A stretch of 38,161 nucleotides of DNA, from positions 1-38,161 of the forward strand of contig JANQMF010000238.1 of assembly GCA_028280225.1 (NCBI GenBank). The letters run 5' to 3'. The stretch is from Pseudomonadales bacterium. GTDB lineage: Bacteria; Pseudomonadota; Gammaproteobacteria; Pseudomonadales; Azotimanducaceae. The notes under the pieces were generated by a model that worked only from the letters and a program-made list of their open reading frames with translations, was not told where the DNA came from and made no database searches. This document shows, one piece after another, positions 25,501-33,285 of the stretch. The position numbers and the translations under genes are program-made. How positions within the stretch are numbered: the stretch's first letter is position 1; every line of letters starts with the position of its first letter.

Positions 25501-25680
25501 TCCTTTTGGGTCCCCCTTTCCCAGGCTATTGTCTCCGGGCTGACGTTCTCCACCCTGCTGACCCTGGTTACCACACCAGCCATGTTAGGTTTACGCCACC
25601 AGGCCGGTACCCTGGTAGACAAATACATTCGCAACCGGAAACCGCAGTCGCCGCCCGCCAAAGCCGCAAGGCAAACCTGA
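22501..25680 (+). CDS. RND efflux permease (HAE-1-like)
   Basis: Inner-membrane proton-driven efflux pump of 1059 residues with the two repeated halves and large periplasmic loops of the AcrB superfamily. TM4 carries GMLIDGAIVVTEYADRKM: one proton-relay aspartate (D398) is kept, but the second of the AcrB Asp pair is glycine. In TM10 the AcrB lysine region reads GIVVNNNIVLID (N930-932). These changes are common in a branch of environmental RND pumps. It forms an operon with the adaptor. Substrates are not predictable; the nearby PEP-utilising enzyme and detoxification genes only hint at a xenobiotic role. Confidence 0.94.
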   Translation: MYAFIEAAISRTRTTLLIMLMVVIAGLIARAQIPVANDPDIDVPFFVVTVVHEGISPEDAERLLAMPLETEVRNVEGIEEMTTFASEGAATLMVEFDADQDLNKALIDIREAVDRAKAEFPSTAEEPIVQEASVADFPILQINLVGDVPERMLYNIALDLQEKIEGLAEVLSADMFGHREEMLEAVIDPNQLEAYQISSEELLNTIVRNNRLIPAGSLDNGEGRFSVKVPSIIEQANDVFDLPVRADGDTVVTLKDVATIRRTFKDRTSYARVNGRPTISLQLVKRSNANILSTIAAAKAAVDEYRPQLPGRVDIFYTSDQAPFAQGQVTELQGNIFTALGLVMVVVVAAMGFRSGIIVGLGIPISFLFSLIFVYLLGYTFNFMVMFGMLLGLGMLIDGAIVVTEYADRKMVEGYQRRSAYILASRRMFWPVTASIATTLAAFLPLMFWPGVPGKFMRYLPVTVFTVLSGSLLYALIFGPVLGTLFGKAGSRDTKSMDTLKQLEEGDPTSLNSITGWYARLLYVATRYASVTLLITFTILFATVWAYGKYGAGFMFFSASEPKYAEIAVRARGNLSVEEINTLVTEIEREVLEVEGIQSVNSATQLSGKPSRNGGMDRIGQMFLELHDEDLREQSATEIFEAIRQRTRDYAGVAVEIEKLEQGPPTGKPIVLEFSSHNRTLLEPAVTRVVEYMQEGMEGLRDIDDTRSLPGVEWKLTVDRAQAAIYGADVSQVGIAVQLITNGVKVGEYRPDRADDGVDIRVRYPAEYRGINALDELKIATANGLVPISNFVSKSPAANVDTIQRNNGIPVEQILANVAPGILADNKVTELKTWLDSQNWHPDLTIKFRGANEEQAESMSFVFVAFGLSLLLMFVLLVTQFNSFYQSGLILFAVVLSTAGVLLGLLITGNPFSAVLTGVGVVALAGIVVNNNIVLIDTYNHLRREHPDLDYLELIVRTGAQRLRPVMLTTITTVFGLLPLASNFSIDLVNRNIVYGGMLSSFWVPLSQAIVSGLTFSTLLTLVTTPAMLGLRHQAGTLVDKYIRNRKPQSPPAKAARQT

Positions 25681-25776
25681 GCCGTTGATCTTTGGTTTAA
25701 AATAAAGATACCTTCCCCGGTATACGGGCTGGATAGTTGCCTGCCACATCGCTACTCTTAGCCCGCGCTAACAGCA

Positions 25777-28278
25777 TTGAAAGCCTTGACCTGGACAAAA
25801 CCCTTATCTGAAATCACCCTGGCGGATGCACCCCTGGTTGGGGGCAAGGCCGCCCACCTCGGCGCCATGTTACGCGCCGGATTTCAGGTGCCTGCAGGTT
25901 TTGTGATTACGGTTGATGCCTTTGTTGATCATTTTGGACAACTGACCGACCCCCTGGTCAAACCCACACCCCCACGTATACAGCCGGAGCTGATGGCCGA
26001 GGTGGTGAACAACATTGTTGAACATCTGGGCCACGAAACTTCGTTTGCCGTACGCAGTTCATCAACGGACGAAGACAGCAGCCAGGCGAGCTTTGCCGGT
26101 CAGCACTCCACCTACTATTTTGTCACCCCCAACCGCATAGACCAGGCAATTCTGGACTGCTGGATGTCGCTGTGGTCCAGCGCCGCCATTGCCTATCGCC
26201 GCGCGGGTTGGGCTGATATCGCTGCCGTTGAGCCGGTGCGCATGGCGGTCATTGTCCAGCAGATGCTGCCCGCCACCCGCTCCGGGGTCGCCTTCAGCCG
26301 GGACCCGGTGGATCAAAAAAATACCGATGTGGTCATCGAAGCCTGCTGGGGGTTAGGCGCGGCATTGGTGGACGGGCGGGTCAGCCCGGATCACATTCGG
26401 GTCAGTGAAGCCGGAGCACTCACCAACTACAAGATCAGCACCAAAAAACATCAGGTACAACCCACCAGCAAAAACTACACCGGTGCCCGTTTACAGGAGG
26501 TGCCAAAGGCGCAGCAGCATGAGGCTGTGCTGTCCACCCCGGAAGCAGAACACATCGCCAACATAAGCCAACAGCTCGAAACCCTGTTTGAATACCCCCA
26601 GGATGTGGAATGGGCCTACGTGGACGAGGATCTGTATCTTCTGCAATCCCGGCCAATTACAACCTTTCCGGGACAACACAGCATTCAGCAACCCCTGGTG
26701 ATCTTTAAGCCGATGGCTGAAAATTTTACCGAACCCCTCACCCCCATGGCGGAGGATCTGTTCGCCTCGGTTCTGCCACGGTGTGGCGCTTTGTACAACG
26801 GCCGGTTTTACCTCTACCTGGATTTTTTGCGGAGCTTCACACCTTGGAAGGTAGCTGATCATGAACTGGCGGAAATTGCCCTGTTACGCCAGCCGGAAAC
26901 CAGCGGTAAACTCAGTATTGCCAAGCTGATAGGGCTGGGTGGCTTGTTATCGCTGGGGTTTCTTGCTGACGGCATCAACTGGCTGCGTACCTCAAGAGTG
27001 TCAAACCGGGCACTGTTGGGATTTAAACAGGTTGTCCAAAAAGTGGCCGCAGATCCAAAACTCAATGCCAAGCAGACCTTGCAACGGCTGATCTGGGGCA
27101 GGCACCCCTTTGAACCCATCAGCCACCAGATGTTCTATACCAACGTATCCGCCGGGCGCTACTTTATCCTCATCAGTGTGCTCAACAAGATAGTGACTAC
27201 CTTTTTGCCGGACTACGACACCAACGAACTGCCAAAGATCTATCACAGCCAAAACGATATGGCCTCCATGAGCATGCTGAATCGTATCGAAGGCCTCACC
27301 CAGACCCTGCGGGATTTATTGGCCAGCAATTCACCCACCTACACCCAGGAGCGCGAGGAAGTGCTTGCCGCCCTGGAAGGTAAACATCACACGCTGCCCT
27401 CCCAGGGCGCATTTACCCAGGAGTTTGAACAATTTCTGGACGAATACGGCCACCGCGGGGCCCGGGAGCTGGAATTGGCTGCACCGCGCTGGCGGGAGGC
27501 CCCGGCGGATTTATTATCCCTGATCTACAGTAACGCCAAACATCCCCCGGCTGAGGATCGTACTTACAGCAGCCACCTTGTGGCCCGAGACAACTTGCAT
27601 CAACGGTTAAAACCCTGGCAACGCCGGATTGTGGACAATCTTGTTGCCAAAGTTTCCCATTATATCCGGCTGCGCGAGAACACCCGGCATCTGCACATCA
27701 TGGCATTCAGCGCAACCAGAGATAAACTGTTAGCGATGGAGGCGGAATATCTGCGCCTTGGCCTGGTGCAAATTCCCACGGATATTTTTTTCTTAACCTT
27801 TGCCGAAAGCCAGGACCTGGGTGCGGGAAAACTTGACCCCGAAGACGCCCAACTGACCATCCGCAAACGCCGGCGAAATTGGCAGCGGCTGTCACGGCAG
27901 CCGACCCCGCATACCATAAATATCCAATACCCGGAACGGGCATCCGGCGCGGATCAGACCGGGCAGTGTGCCAGCCCGGGCATTGTCAGCGGCAAAGCCC
28001 GGGTGATGTTCTCGTTGACCCAAGGCCACGAGCTGCAACCCGGGGAAATTATTGTTGCCCCCTATACCGACCCGGCGTGGACTCCTTTGTTTTCCAAAGC
28101 GGGGGGAATTGTTGTCGAAACCGGTAGTTTCTTATCCCACGCGGGCACCGTGGCCCGGGAATTGCACCTGCCTTGCCTGGTAGATGTTAACGGCTGTACA
28201 CAGTCGATCAAAACCGGGCAAACCATCACCGTCAATGCAACGGAAGGTTATGTCAGTCTGCCTGGGGTGGAGGTATAG
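25777..28278 (+). CDS. PEP-utilising enzyme, rifampin phosphotransferase-like
   Basis: An 833-residue multidomain phosphotransferase. The N-terminal PPDK-type ATP-grasp domain (about 1-300) includes GGKAAHLGAMLRAGFQVPAGF, VRSSSTDEDSSQASFAG (92-108) and WAYVDEDLYLLQSRPIT. A middle, poorly conserved domain follows (about 310-720), and a C-terminal swivelling domain has the phosphohistidine H788 in GSFLSHAGTVAREL. The PEP/pyruvate barrel of true PEP synthase is absent, so it more closely matches rifampin phosphotransferases, which use ATP to phosphorylate rifamycins. Homologues with other acceptors are common and the acceptor here is unknown. The start must be TTG at 25777, since a stop lies five codons upstream and no other start intervenes. 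Confidence 0.85.
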   Translation: MKALTWTKPLSEITLADAPLVGGKAAHLGAMLRAGFQVPAGFVITVDAFVDHFGQLTDPLVKPTPPRIQPELMAEVVNNIVEHLGHETSFAVRSSSTDEDSSQASFAGQHSTYYFVTPNRIDQAILDCWMSLWSSAAIAYRRAGWADIAAVEPVRMAVIVQQMLPATRSGVAFSRDPVDQKNTDVVIEACWGLGAALVDGRVSPDHIRVSEAGALTNYKISTKKHQVQPTSKNYTGARLQEVPKAQQHEAVLSTPEAEHIANISQQLETLFEYPQDVEWAYVDEDLYLLQSRPITTFPGQHSIQQPLVIFKPMAENFTEPLTPMAEDLFASVLPRCGALYNGRFYLYLDFLRSFTPWKVADHELAEIALLRQPETSGKLSIAKLIGLGGLLSLGFLADGINWLRTSRVSNRALLGFKQVVQKVAADPKLNAKQTLQRLIWGRHPFEPISHQMFYTNVSAGRYFILISVLNKIVTTFLPDYDTNELPKIYHSQNDMASMSMLNRIEGLTQTLRDLLASNSPTYTQEREEVLAALEGKHHTLPSQGAFTQEFEQFLDEYGHRGARELELAAPRWREAPADLLSLIYSNAKHPPAEDRTYSSHLVARDNLHQRLKPWQRRIVDNLVAKVSHYIRLRENTRHLHIMAFSATRDKLLAMEAEYLRLGLVQIPTDIFFLTFAESQDLGAGKLDPEDAQLTIRKRRRNWQRLSRQPTPHTINIQYPERASGADQTGQCASPGIVSGKARVMFSLTQGHELQPGEIIVAPYTDPAWTPLFSKAGGIVVETGSFLSHAGTVARELHLPCLVDVNGCTQSIKTGQTITVNATEGYVSLPGVEV

Positions 28279-28635
28279 ATGCCGGATATTCTCACCGTCA
28301 TAATCTTTCTACTGGGGTTACCCGTCAGTGTCTGGGTATGGGCAAACATTTACGCAATCATTGACGAAACCGACCGGGCTGTACCCCTGGTCAGGCTGGC
28401 GGCAACAGGTTGCGTGATCCTTGCCGGCCTGTTATTGATTGGTCGCACCTATGTCTGGCCGCTGCTGGCGGCCTGGATCACCATCATGGTCATCTACGTT
28501 GGGGTATTTTACGCCTATCGTCACCTGGCTCTGGGGGTTGAACAACATACCGACCGGCCAGTACCTTTCTTAACCGACGAACTCACCCGGGACGAAGAAG
28601 AGGAACTGGATCTGCCCGACCCCCCTCAGACCTGA
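28279..28635 (+). CDS. small membrane protein, 118 aa
   Basis: Unrecognised protein with three predicted TM helices (about 4-26, 38-56 and 62-83) and an acidic C-terminal tail (TDELTRDEEEELDLPDPPQT). The ATG directly abuts the previous stop codon, with GGAGG just upstream inside the preceding gene, so translation is tightly coupled to the PEP-utilising enzyme. Its role may be to anchor or assist that enzyme, an inference from coupling. The 3' end overlaps the convergent hydrolase gene by 10 bp. Confidence 0.75.
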   Translation: MPDILTVIIFLLGLPVSVWVWANIYAIIDETDRAVPLVRLAATGCVILAGLLLIGRTYVWPLLAAWITIMVIYVGVFYAYRHLALGVEQHTDRPVPFLTDELTRDEEEELDLPDPPQT

Positions 28636-29429
28636 CAGGCTAGCCTGAGCCATTGAATGATTTCCGGGTAAGCGTGCTTATCTTGAAGTAAAAACATGTG
28701 GCCCCCGTCAAACAGGCGCAGCGTGCTGCCGGAAATTTGCCCGTGCAGGGCTTGCATATTCTCAACCGGTGCAATGCCGTCCCGGCGCCCACCCGCCAGC
28801 AGCACAGGCATTTTGATTTGCCCCAAACGGTCAAAGGTATCGTGGTGCCGGCGAGCCTCGAGTTGGCGCTGTGCACCCGCCGGGGCTTGCGAATCCGGCC
28901 TGGCTGTCATACTCATGGTAATCCGCTTTTCCCACTTTTCCGGATTTTCCCGGATCCAACTTTCAGTGTGCATCAGATCCGCAACCCGCAGATGTGCCAC
29001 TGCCCGCTCCCGGGGCTCGAGGTGCTGCAACTCATGGAGTGGATACGACGCCCCGCCGGCACCCCCGGAAGAAGTACAGGCCAACACCATGGCCTTAACT
29101 CTTTGCGGGTGCCGCAACGCAAACTCCTGGGCCACCATACCCCCAAAGGACACACCCATCACCGCAACAGCATCAATCTCCAGGCTATCCAACAACGCTG
29201 CCGCATCATCAGCATAGTCCGCCATGGTGTATTCAACCTCAGGTTTGGCGCTGCGCCCCAGTCCGCGCTGATCGTAACCAATCAGGTTAAAGTACCCGGT
29301 GAGAGGCGAGTCAAACTGATTGGGTTTGTTGCGCAGATCACCGCCACTGCCACTGATAAAGAGCAGCGGATCTCCCCGACCCTGTTGTTCCACATATAGA
29401 TCAATTCGCGCTGTGCTGATCATGGGCAT
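28626..29429 (-). CDS. alpha/beta hydrolase
   Basis: A 267-residue alpha/beta-fold hydrolase. The nucleophile is S94 in the elbow GVSFGG, the acid is probably D217 (GGRRDGIAP) and the base H244 (DGGHMF). The oxyanion region is FISGSGG and the domain has GYDQRGLGRS. It resembles 3-oxoadipate enol-lactonase-like and other carboxylic-ester or C-C hydrolases but cannot be assigned a substrate. It starts two bases after the CitE-like lyase stop and is co-transcribed with it. The second in-frame ATG (29423) is possible. Confidence 0.88.
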   Translation of the reverse strand: MPMISTARIDLYVEQQGRGDPLLFISGSGGDLRNKPNQFDSPLTGYFNLIGYDQRGLGRSAKPEVEYTMADYADDAAALLDSLEIDAVAVMGVSFGGMVAQEFALRHPQRVKAMVLACTSSGGAGGASYPLHELQHLEPRERAVAHLRVADLMHTESWIRENPEKWEKRITMSMTARPDSQAPAGAQRQLEARRHHDTFDRLGQIKMPVLLAGGRRDGIAPVENMQALHGQISGSTLRLFDGGHMFLLQDKHAYPEIIQWLRLACQV

Positions 29430-29431
29430 GG

Positions 29432-30310
29432 CTAAGGGTTCTCGTTGGCTTGCGTTGATACTCTTGCCTGCAATGCCTGGGCAAACGCCACCACCCGTTC
29501 CGCTTCCGCAGCGTGCAGATTTTCGATCAATTTGCCATCCAGCACCGCCACCCCCTTACCCTCCGCCAACGCAGCCTGCCACACTTCCAGGGTACGCCGG
29601 GCTTCTTCAATCGCTTCATCCGAGTAACCATATATCTGGTTGGTCAATTCAATCTGGGCGGGGTGGATCAGGGTTTTGCCGTCAAAGCCCATGGCCCGCC
29701 CCCCTGCACACGCCGTGCGCAGGCTGTCCAGATTACGGAAATCCAGATGTACACCATCAAAAATTTCCTTGCCCAGCAAGCGCGCCACCAACACACACTG
29801 TTGCAGGGCAAATGCCAGATTGTGCCGGCTCTGCGTATGTTGAGCACGCAGCTCCTTAACCAGATCGCTGGTACCCATAACAAGGCATTCAACCCTGGGG
29901 TGGTCAGCAAACTCCTGAAGGCGCAGAACCCCCCGGGGGGTTTCAATCATCAACCAGATGGGCAAATGACTACTCCCGCAACCGTCAACCTGCTCGATAA
30001 TCCGCGTCACCATCGCCCTGCTTTCTACCTTGGGAAATAACAGAGCCGCAATGGGCAACCCGGCAAAAGCCGCCACGTCCTCCGCTCCCCAGGGTGTATC
30101 CAAACTGTTTACCCTGACCACCAATTCTCGATAGCCGTAACCGCCACCCTGCAAGGCTGCAACCACCTGCTGCCGCGCCTGGTCCTTAACGTCCGGCGAG
30201 ACCGCGTCTTCCAGGTCAAAAATAATCGTGTCGCAAGCCAGATTTCTGGCTTTCTCCATGGCCCTGACATTTGCCCCCGGCATATACAGCAGTGATCTTC
30301 GTGGTTTCAT
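29432..30310 (-). CDS. CitE-like CoA ester lyase (HpcH/HpaI family)
   Basis: A 292-residue TIM-barrel lyase related to citrate lyase beta, malyl-CoA lyase and (S)-malyl-CoA thioesterase. Diagnostic segments: RRSLLYMPGANVRAMEKA, IIFDLEDAVSP (32-38 contains the acidic loop), metal-binding E123 (MIETPRGVL) and D149 (MGTSDL), and GFDGKTLIHPAQIE. It is cytoplasmic and Mg-dependent, cleaving or forming a C-C bond in a 3-hydroxyacyl-CoA. Paired with the alpha/beta hydrolase, it could split a CoA ester and hydrolyse the product (inference). It is divergent from the diguanylate cyclase gene, with the CRP site in the shared 193-bp gap. Confidence 0.9.
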   Translation of the reverse strand: MKPRRSLLYMPGANVRAMEKARNLACDTIIFDLEDAVSPDVKDQARQQVVAALQGGGYGYRELVVRVNSLDTPWGAEDVAAFAGLPIAALLFPKVESRAMVTRIIEQVDGCGSSHLPIWLMIETPRGVLRLQEFADHPRVECLVMGTSDLVKELRAQHTQSRHNLAFALQQCVLVARLLGKEIFDGVHLDFRNLDSLRTACAGGRAMGFDGKTLIHPAQIELTNQIYGYSDEAIEEARRTLEVWQAALAEGKGVAVLDGKLIENLHAAEAERVVAFAQALQARVSTQANENP

Positions 30311-30426
30311 GTTTATTTTGCTCCTATCCGGATTTGCCAGGCATCCCTGCCCCAGCTACCGGACCTCATCCTGGCGGCGACACAGCGCCCATTTCTTGAC
30401 TTAATCATACGTGATCAAACCTTCAA

Positions 30427-30442
30427 TGTGATGCTTATCACA
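30427..30442. promoter_or_regulatory. CRP/Vfr-type binding site
   Basis: TGTGATGCTTATCACA matches TGTGA-N6-TCACA perfectly. Its centre (30434.5) is 41.5 bp before the start point predicted from a TAACAT hexamer at 30464-30469, the classic class II activator position for the cyclase gene at 30504. It also lies in the intergenic region of the divergent lyase operon, which it could influence. Confidence 0.72.
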
Positions 30443-30503
30443 CCCGCCAGACAACAGAATTTCTAACATAGGCAAAGTCATCGCGCGCAAGGACGCGAAC
30501 CAA

Positions 30504-31247
30504 ATGGGCCTAAAAATAAAGACACCCAGAGACGTGATTGTCTTCACAATCTCAATTACCGCCTTATCCATCGTTGGGTCTGAACTAAGTATCGCCTTGC
30601 TCTACATTTTTGGCGGCCCCGCTGCATTCCACGTGACCAACGCCATGATTTTTGCCGCGCTTGTGCCCATTATCATTGCCACACCCATCAGTTTATGGGT
30701 TGCCACAATGAGCCTTAAGCTGTCCGTAACCCAAGGTGAACTTCAACACCTCGCTGATACCGACCCCCTCACCCAGTTACCCAACCGGCGCGCATTCTTC
30801 CAGGCAGCCCAGGACTGTCTGGAAAATCAGGAACGTGGCGGTCAGACCTGCGCCCTGATGGTTATTGATGCTGACCATTTTAAGGAACTGAACGACAGTT
30901 ACGGCCATGCTGCAGGAGACCAGGCCCTGATCGCCATTGCCGATGTGCTGAGGGAGAACTTCCGCGCCAGCGATCTGATCTGCCGGGTTGGCGGGGAGGA
31001 GTTCGCCATTCTGGTACCCGATATGTCTTTGAACGAAGCTGCGCACCTGGCCCGGCGGGTGGTCGAAAAGGTGGCGGACAGCCCCTTGCTGATCGACAAT
31101 GCCATTATTGAATTTTCCGTCAGTTGCGGGATTGCTGATACCCAATCCAGCTACGATCTGGCCACTCTGTTTAAGACCGCTGACGATGCCATGTATGTGG
31201 CCAAGCGCCAGGGCCGAAATCAGGTTTTTTTGCGTCAGGTTGCCTGA
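30504..31247 (+). CDS. membrane diguanylate cyclase (GGEEF)
   Basis: A 247-residue c-di-GMP synthase. Two N-terminal TM segments (about 10-38 and 44-70) are followed by a short linker and a GGDEF domain. The active site is GGEEF (163-167), and the product-inhibition I-site R154-ASD-157 lies five residues before it, both intact. The DTDPLTQLPNRRAFF and DADHFKELNDSYGHAAGDQ motifs are canonical. There is no sensory domain beyond the membrane helices. A perfect CRP-type site upstream suggests cAMP control. Confidence 0.93.
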   Translation: MGLKIKTPRDVIVFTISITALSIVGSELSIALLYIFGGPAAFHVTNAMIFAALVPIIIATPISLWVATMSLKLSVTQGELQHLADTDPLTQLPNRRAFFQAAQDCLENQERGGQTCALMVIDADHFKELNDSYGHAAGDQALIAIADVLRENFRASDLICRVGGEEFAILVPDMSLNEAAHLARRVVEKVADSPLLIDNAIIEFSVSCGIADTQSSYDLATLFKTADDAMYVAKRQGRNQVFLRQVA

Positions 31248-31330
31248 CCCGCGGCGCGGCTTAAACCCGGCTGTCACTGAGGAAAAGCCGTGGTAGGATA
31301 ATTTGCTCCAACCAGACTTTTGGGGCATCT

Positions 31331-32104
31331 ATGTCTGAACCCTTTGATCTCTCCGGCAAGGTCATTGCCATTAGCGGCGCATCTTCAGGTTTTGGCCGCC
31401 ACTTTGGCGGGGTGCTCGCCCAAGCCGGCGCTACCGTCGTCCTGGGCGCCCGCCGCAAAGATAAGTTGGCGGAGCGGGTCAGCGAAATTCAGGCCCAGGG
31501 CGGTAAGGCCATGGCCATGCCGCTGGATGTGCGGGAAAAGTCCAGCATAACCGGGTTTATCGACACAATTTACAGCGAGTTTGGCCAGCTTGATGTGATC
31601 GTGAACAACGCCGGGGTAGAAGCAGGCGCCAAAACCTACACGATGATTGATGAGCAGGATTGGGACTACGTCCTGGATACCAACCTGAAGAGCGCGTGGA
31701 TAATCTCCAAATACTATACTGAACAGGTGGTTGCCCATAATCAGGGCAGCGGCAATATCATCATGATCTCCTCCATCACAGACACGCGCACCATCAAGGG
31801 ACAATTTCCATACGCGGTTTCAAAGGGGGCGCTGTCAAGAATGACTCAGGTCATGGCTTTAGAAGCAGCCCGCTATAATATTCGGGTGAATGCTCTGGCC
31901 CCGGGTTATATCCTCACCGATGTCAGCCGAATTTTACTGGAAAGTGATCTGGCCCCTGAGTTTGTCAAAGGTATCCCCATGCGGCGCTTTGGCGAATTTG
32001 ACGATCTGGATGGTCCCATTCTCCTGCTGGCCAGCAACGCATCAAAATATATGACCGGCTCCATCCTGACCGTTGACGGTGGGCATGTGTGCGGGTCTTT
32101 GTGA
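31331..32104 (+). CDS. SDR family oxidoreductase
   Basis: A canonical 257-residue NAD(P)(H)-dependent short-chain dehydrogenase/reductase. It has the glycine motif SGASSGFGRHFG (16-26), NNAGV (92-96) and the triad S148, Y161, K165 (YAVSK). This contrasts with the altered motifs of the dehalogenase at 14992. It is followed 33 bp later by an epoxide hydrolase and then acetoacetyl-CoA synthetase on the same strand, likely one operon. Its substrate may be a secondary alcohol or 3-hydroxyacyl compound, not determinable from sequence. Confidence 0.93.
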   Translation: MSEPFDLSGKVIAISGASSGFGRHFGGVLAQAGATVVLGARRKDKLAERVSEIQAQGGKAMAMPLDVREKSSITGFIDTIYSEFGQLDVIVNNAGVEAGAKTYTMIDEQDWDYVLDTNLKSAWIISKYYTEQVVAHNQGSGNIIMISSITDTRTIKGQFPYAVSKGALSRMTQVMALEAARYNIRVNALAPGYILTDVSRILLESDLAPEFVKGIPMRRFGEFDDLDGPILLLASNASKYMTGSILTVDGGHVCGSL

Positions 32105-32137
32105 CATAACAACAGATTTTATTGGCGAGGAGAGAGC

Positions 32138-33277
32138 ATGACGGATATTAGGGCATTTGAAATCAGCATCAGCGACAACACCATTAGTGATTTGCGGCGG
32201 CGTCTGAGTGCCACGCGCTGGCCCGAGGCAGAAACCCCGCAGGACTGGAGCCAGGGTATTCCGCTTGCCTACACCCAGGAAATTGTCTCCTACTGGGAGA
32301 ACCAATACGATATGCAGCGCCTGGCGACACGCCTGAACGCCTACCCTAATTTTGTCACCAATATTGACGGGCTGGATATCCACTTTATGCATGTCCGATC
32401 CAGCCATGCCCAGGCCAAACCCCTGATTCTCACCCACGGGTGGCCTGGCTCCGTGGTGGAGTTTTTAAAGGTTATCGATGCACTGACCGAACCCGAACGC
32501 TACGGCGGCACCACTTCCGACGCTTTCCATCTGGTGATACCTTCGTTGCCGGGATTTGGCTTTTCCGGAAAACCAACAACCACGGGATGGGGGGTGGAGA
32601 AGATCGGCAAGGCCTGGGCCAACCTTATGACCCGCCTGGGTTACCCCCAGTATCTCGCCCAGGGTGGAGATTGGGGGGCCATCGTCACCACGGCCATCGG
32701 CAGATCGGACCCGGACAACTGCAAGGCGATTCACCTCAATATGGTTATCAGCCCCCCGGACCCAAACGCCCCGGATCTTACGGACGGGGAAAAATCCGGC
32801 CTGGCCGGCCTGCAACACTACAACGACTGGGACTCCGGTTATGCCAAGCAGCAGAGTACCCGTCCCCAGACCCTGGGTTATGCTCTGGTTGATTCCCCCG
32901 CCGGGCAAGCCGCCTGGATACTCGAGAAATTCTGGTCCTGGATGGACTGCCAGGGTAACCCGGAAAATATCCTGACCAAGGACGAGTTGCTGGACAATGT
33001 CATGGTCTACTGGGTTAACGCAGCTGCGGCATCATCAGCAAGAATCTACTGGGAAAGTTTTGGTTCCGCCATGGCCGGCCAACAGGTGACGGTCCCCACC
33101 GGGGGAACAATTTTTCCCAAGGAAATATTCCGTACCAGCCGCAGATTCGCCGAAAACGTCTACCCAAACATTATCTACTGGTCGGAACAGGACCAGGGCG
33201 GACACTTTGCCGCTTTTGAGCAACCGGAAGTTTTTGTCGGCGAGGTGCGCAACTGCTTCCGGCAAATTACGGTCTAG
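32138..33277 (+). CDS. epoxide hydrolase
   Basis: A 379-residue alpha/beta hydrolase with the N-terminal epoxide hydrolase domain (FEISISDNTISDLRRRLSATRWPE, about 7-30). The oxyanion motif is HGWPGS (100-105), the nucleophile D178 is in GGDWGA and the base is probably H356 in QGGHFAAFEQPE. Family members open epoxides to vicinal diols, without cofactors, in the cytoplasm. The start has a good GAGGAGAG. The lid-domain tyrosines are probably present but I did not place them. A halohydrin dehalogenase 17 kb away would provide an epoxide source, an inference. Confidence 0.93.
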   Translation: MTDIRAFEISISDNTISDLRRRLSATRWPEAETPQDWSQGIPLAYTQEIVSYWENQYDMQRLATRLNAYPNFVTNIDGLDIHFMHVRSSHAQAKPLILTHGWPGSVVEFLKVIDALTEPERYGGTTSDAFHLVIPSLPGFGFSGKPTTTGWGVEKIGKAWANLMTRLGYPQYLAQGGDWGAIVTTAIGRSDPDNCKAIHLNMVISPPDPNAPDLTDGEKSGLAGLQHYNDWDSGYAKQQSTRPQTLGYALVDSPAGQAAWILEKFWSWMDCQGNPENILTKDELLDNVMVYWVNAAAASSARIYWESFGSAMAGQQVTVPTGGTIFPKEIFRTSRRFAENVYPNIIYWSEQDQGGHFAAFEQPEVFVGEVRNCFRQITV

Positions 33278-33285
33278 GCCCGGCG

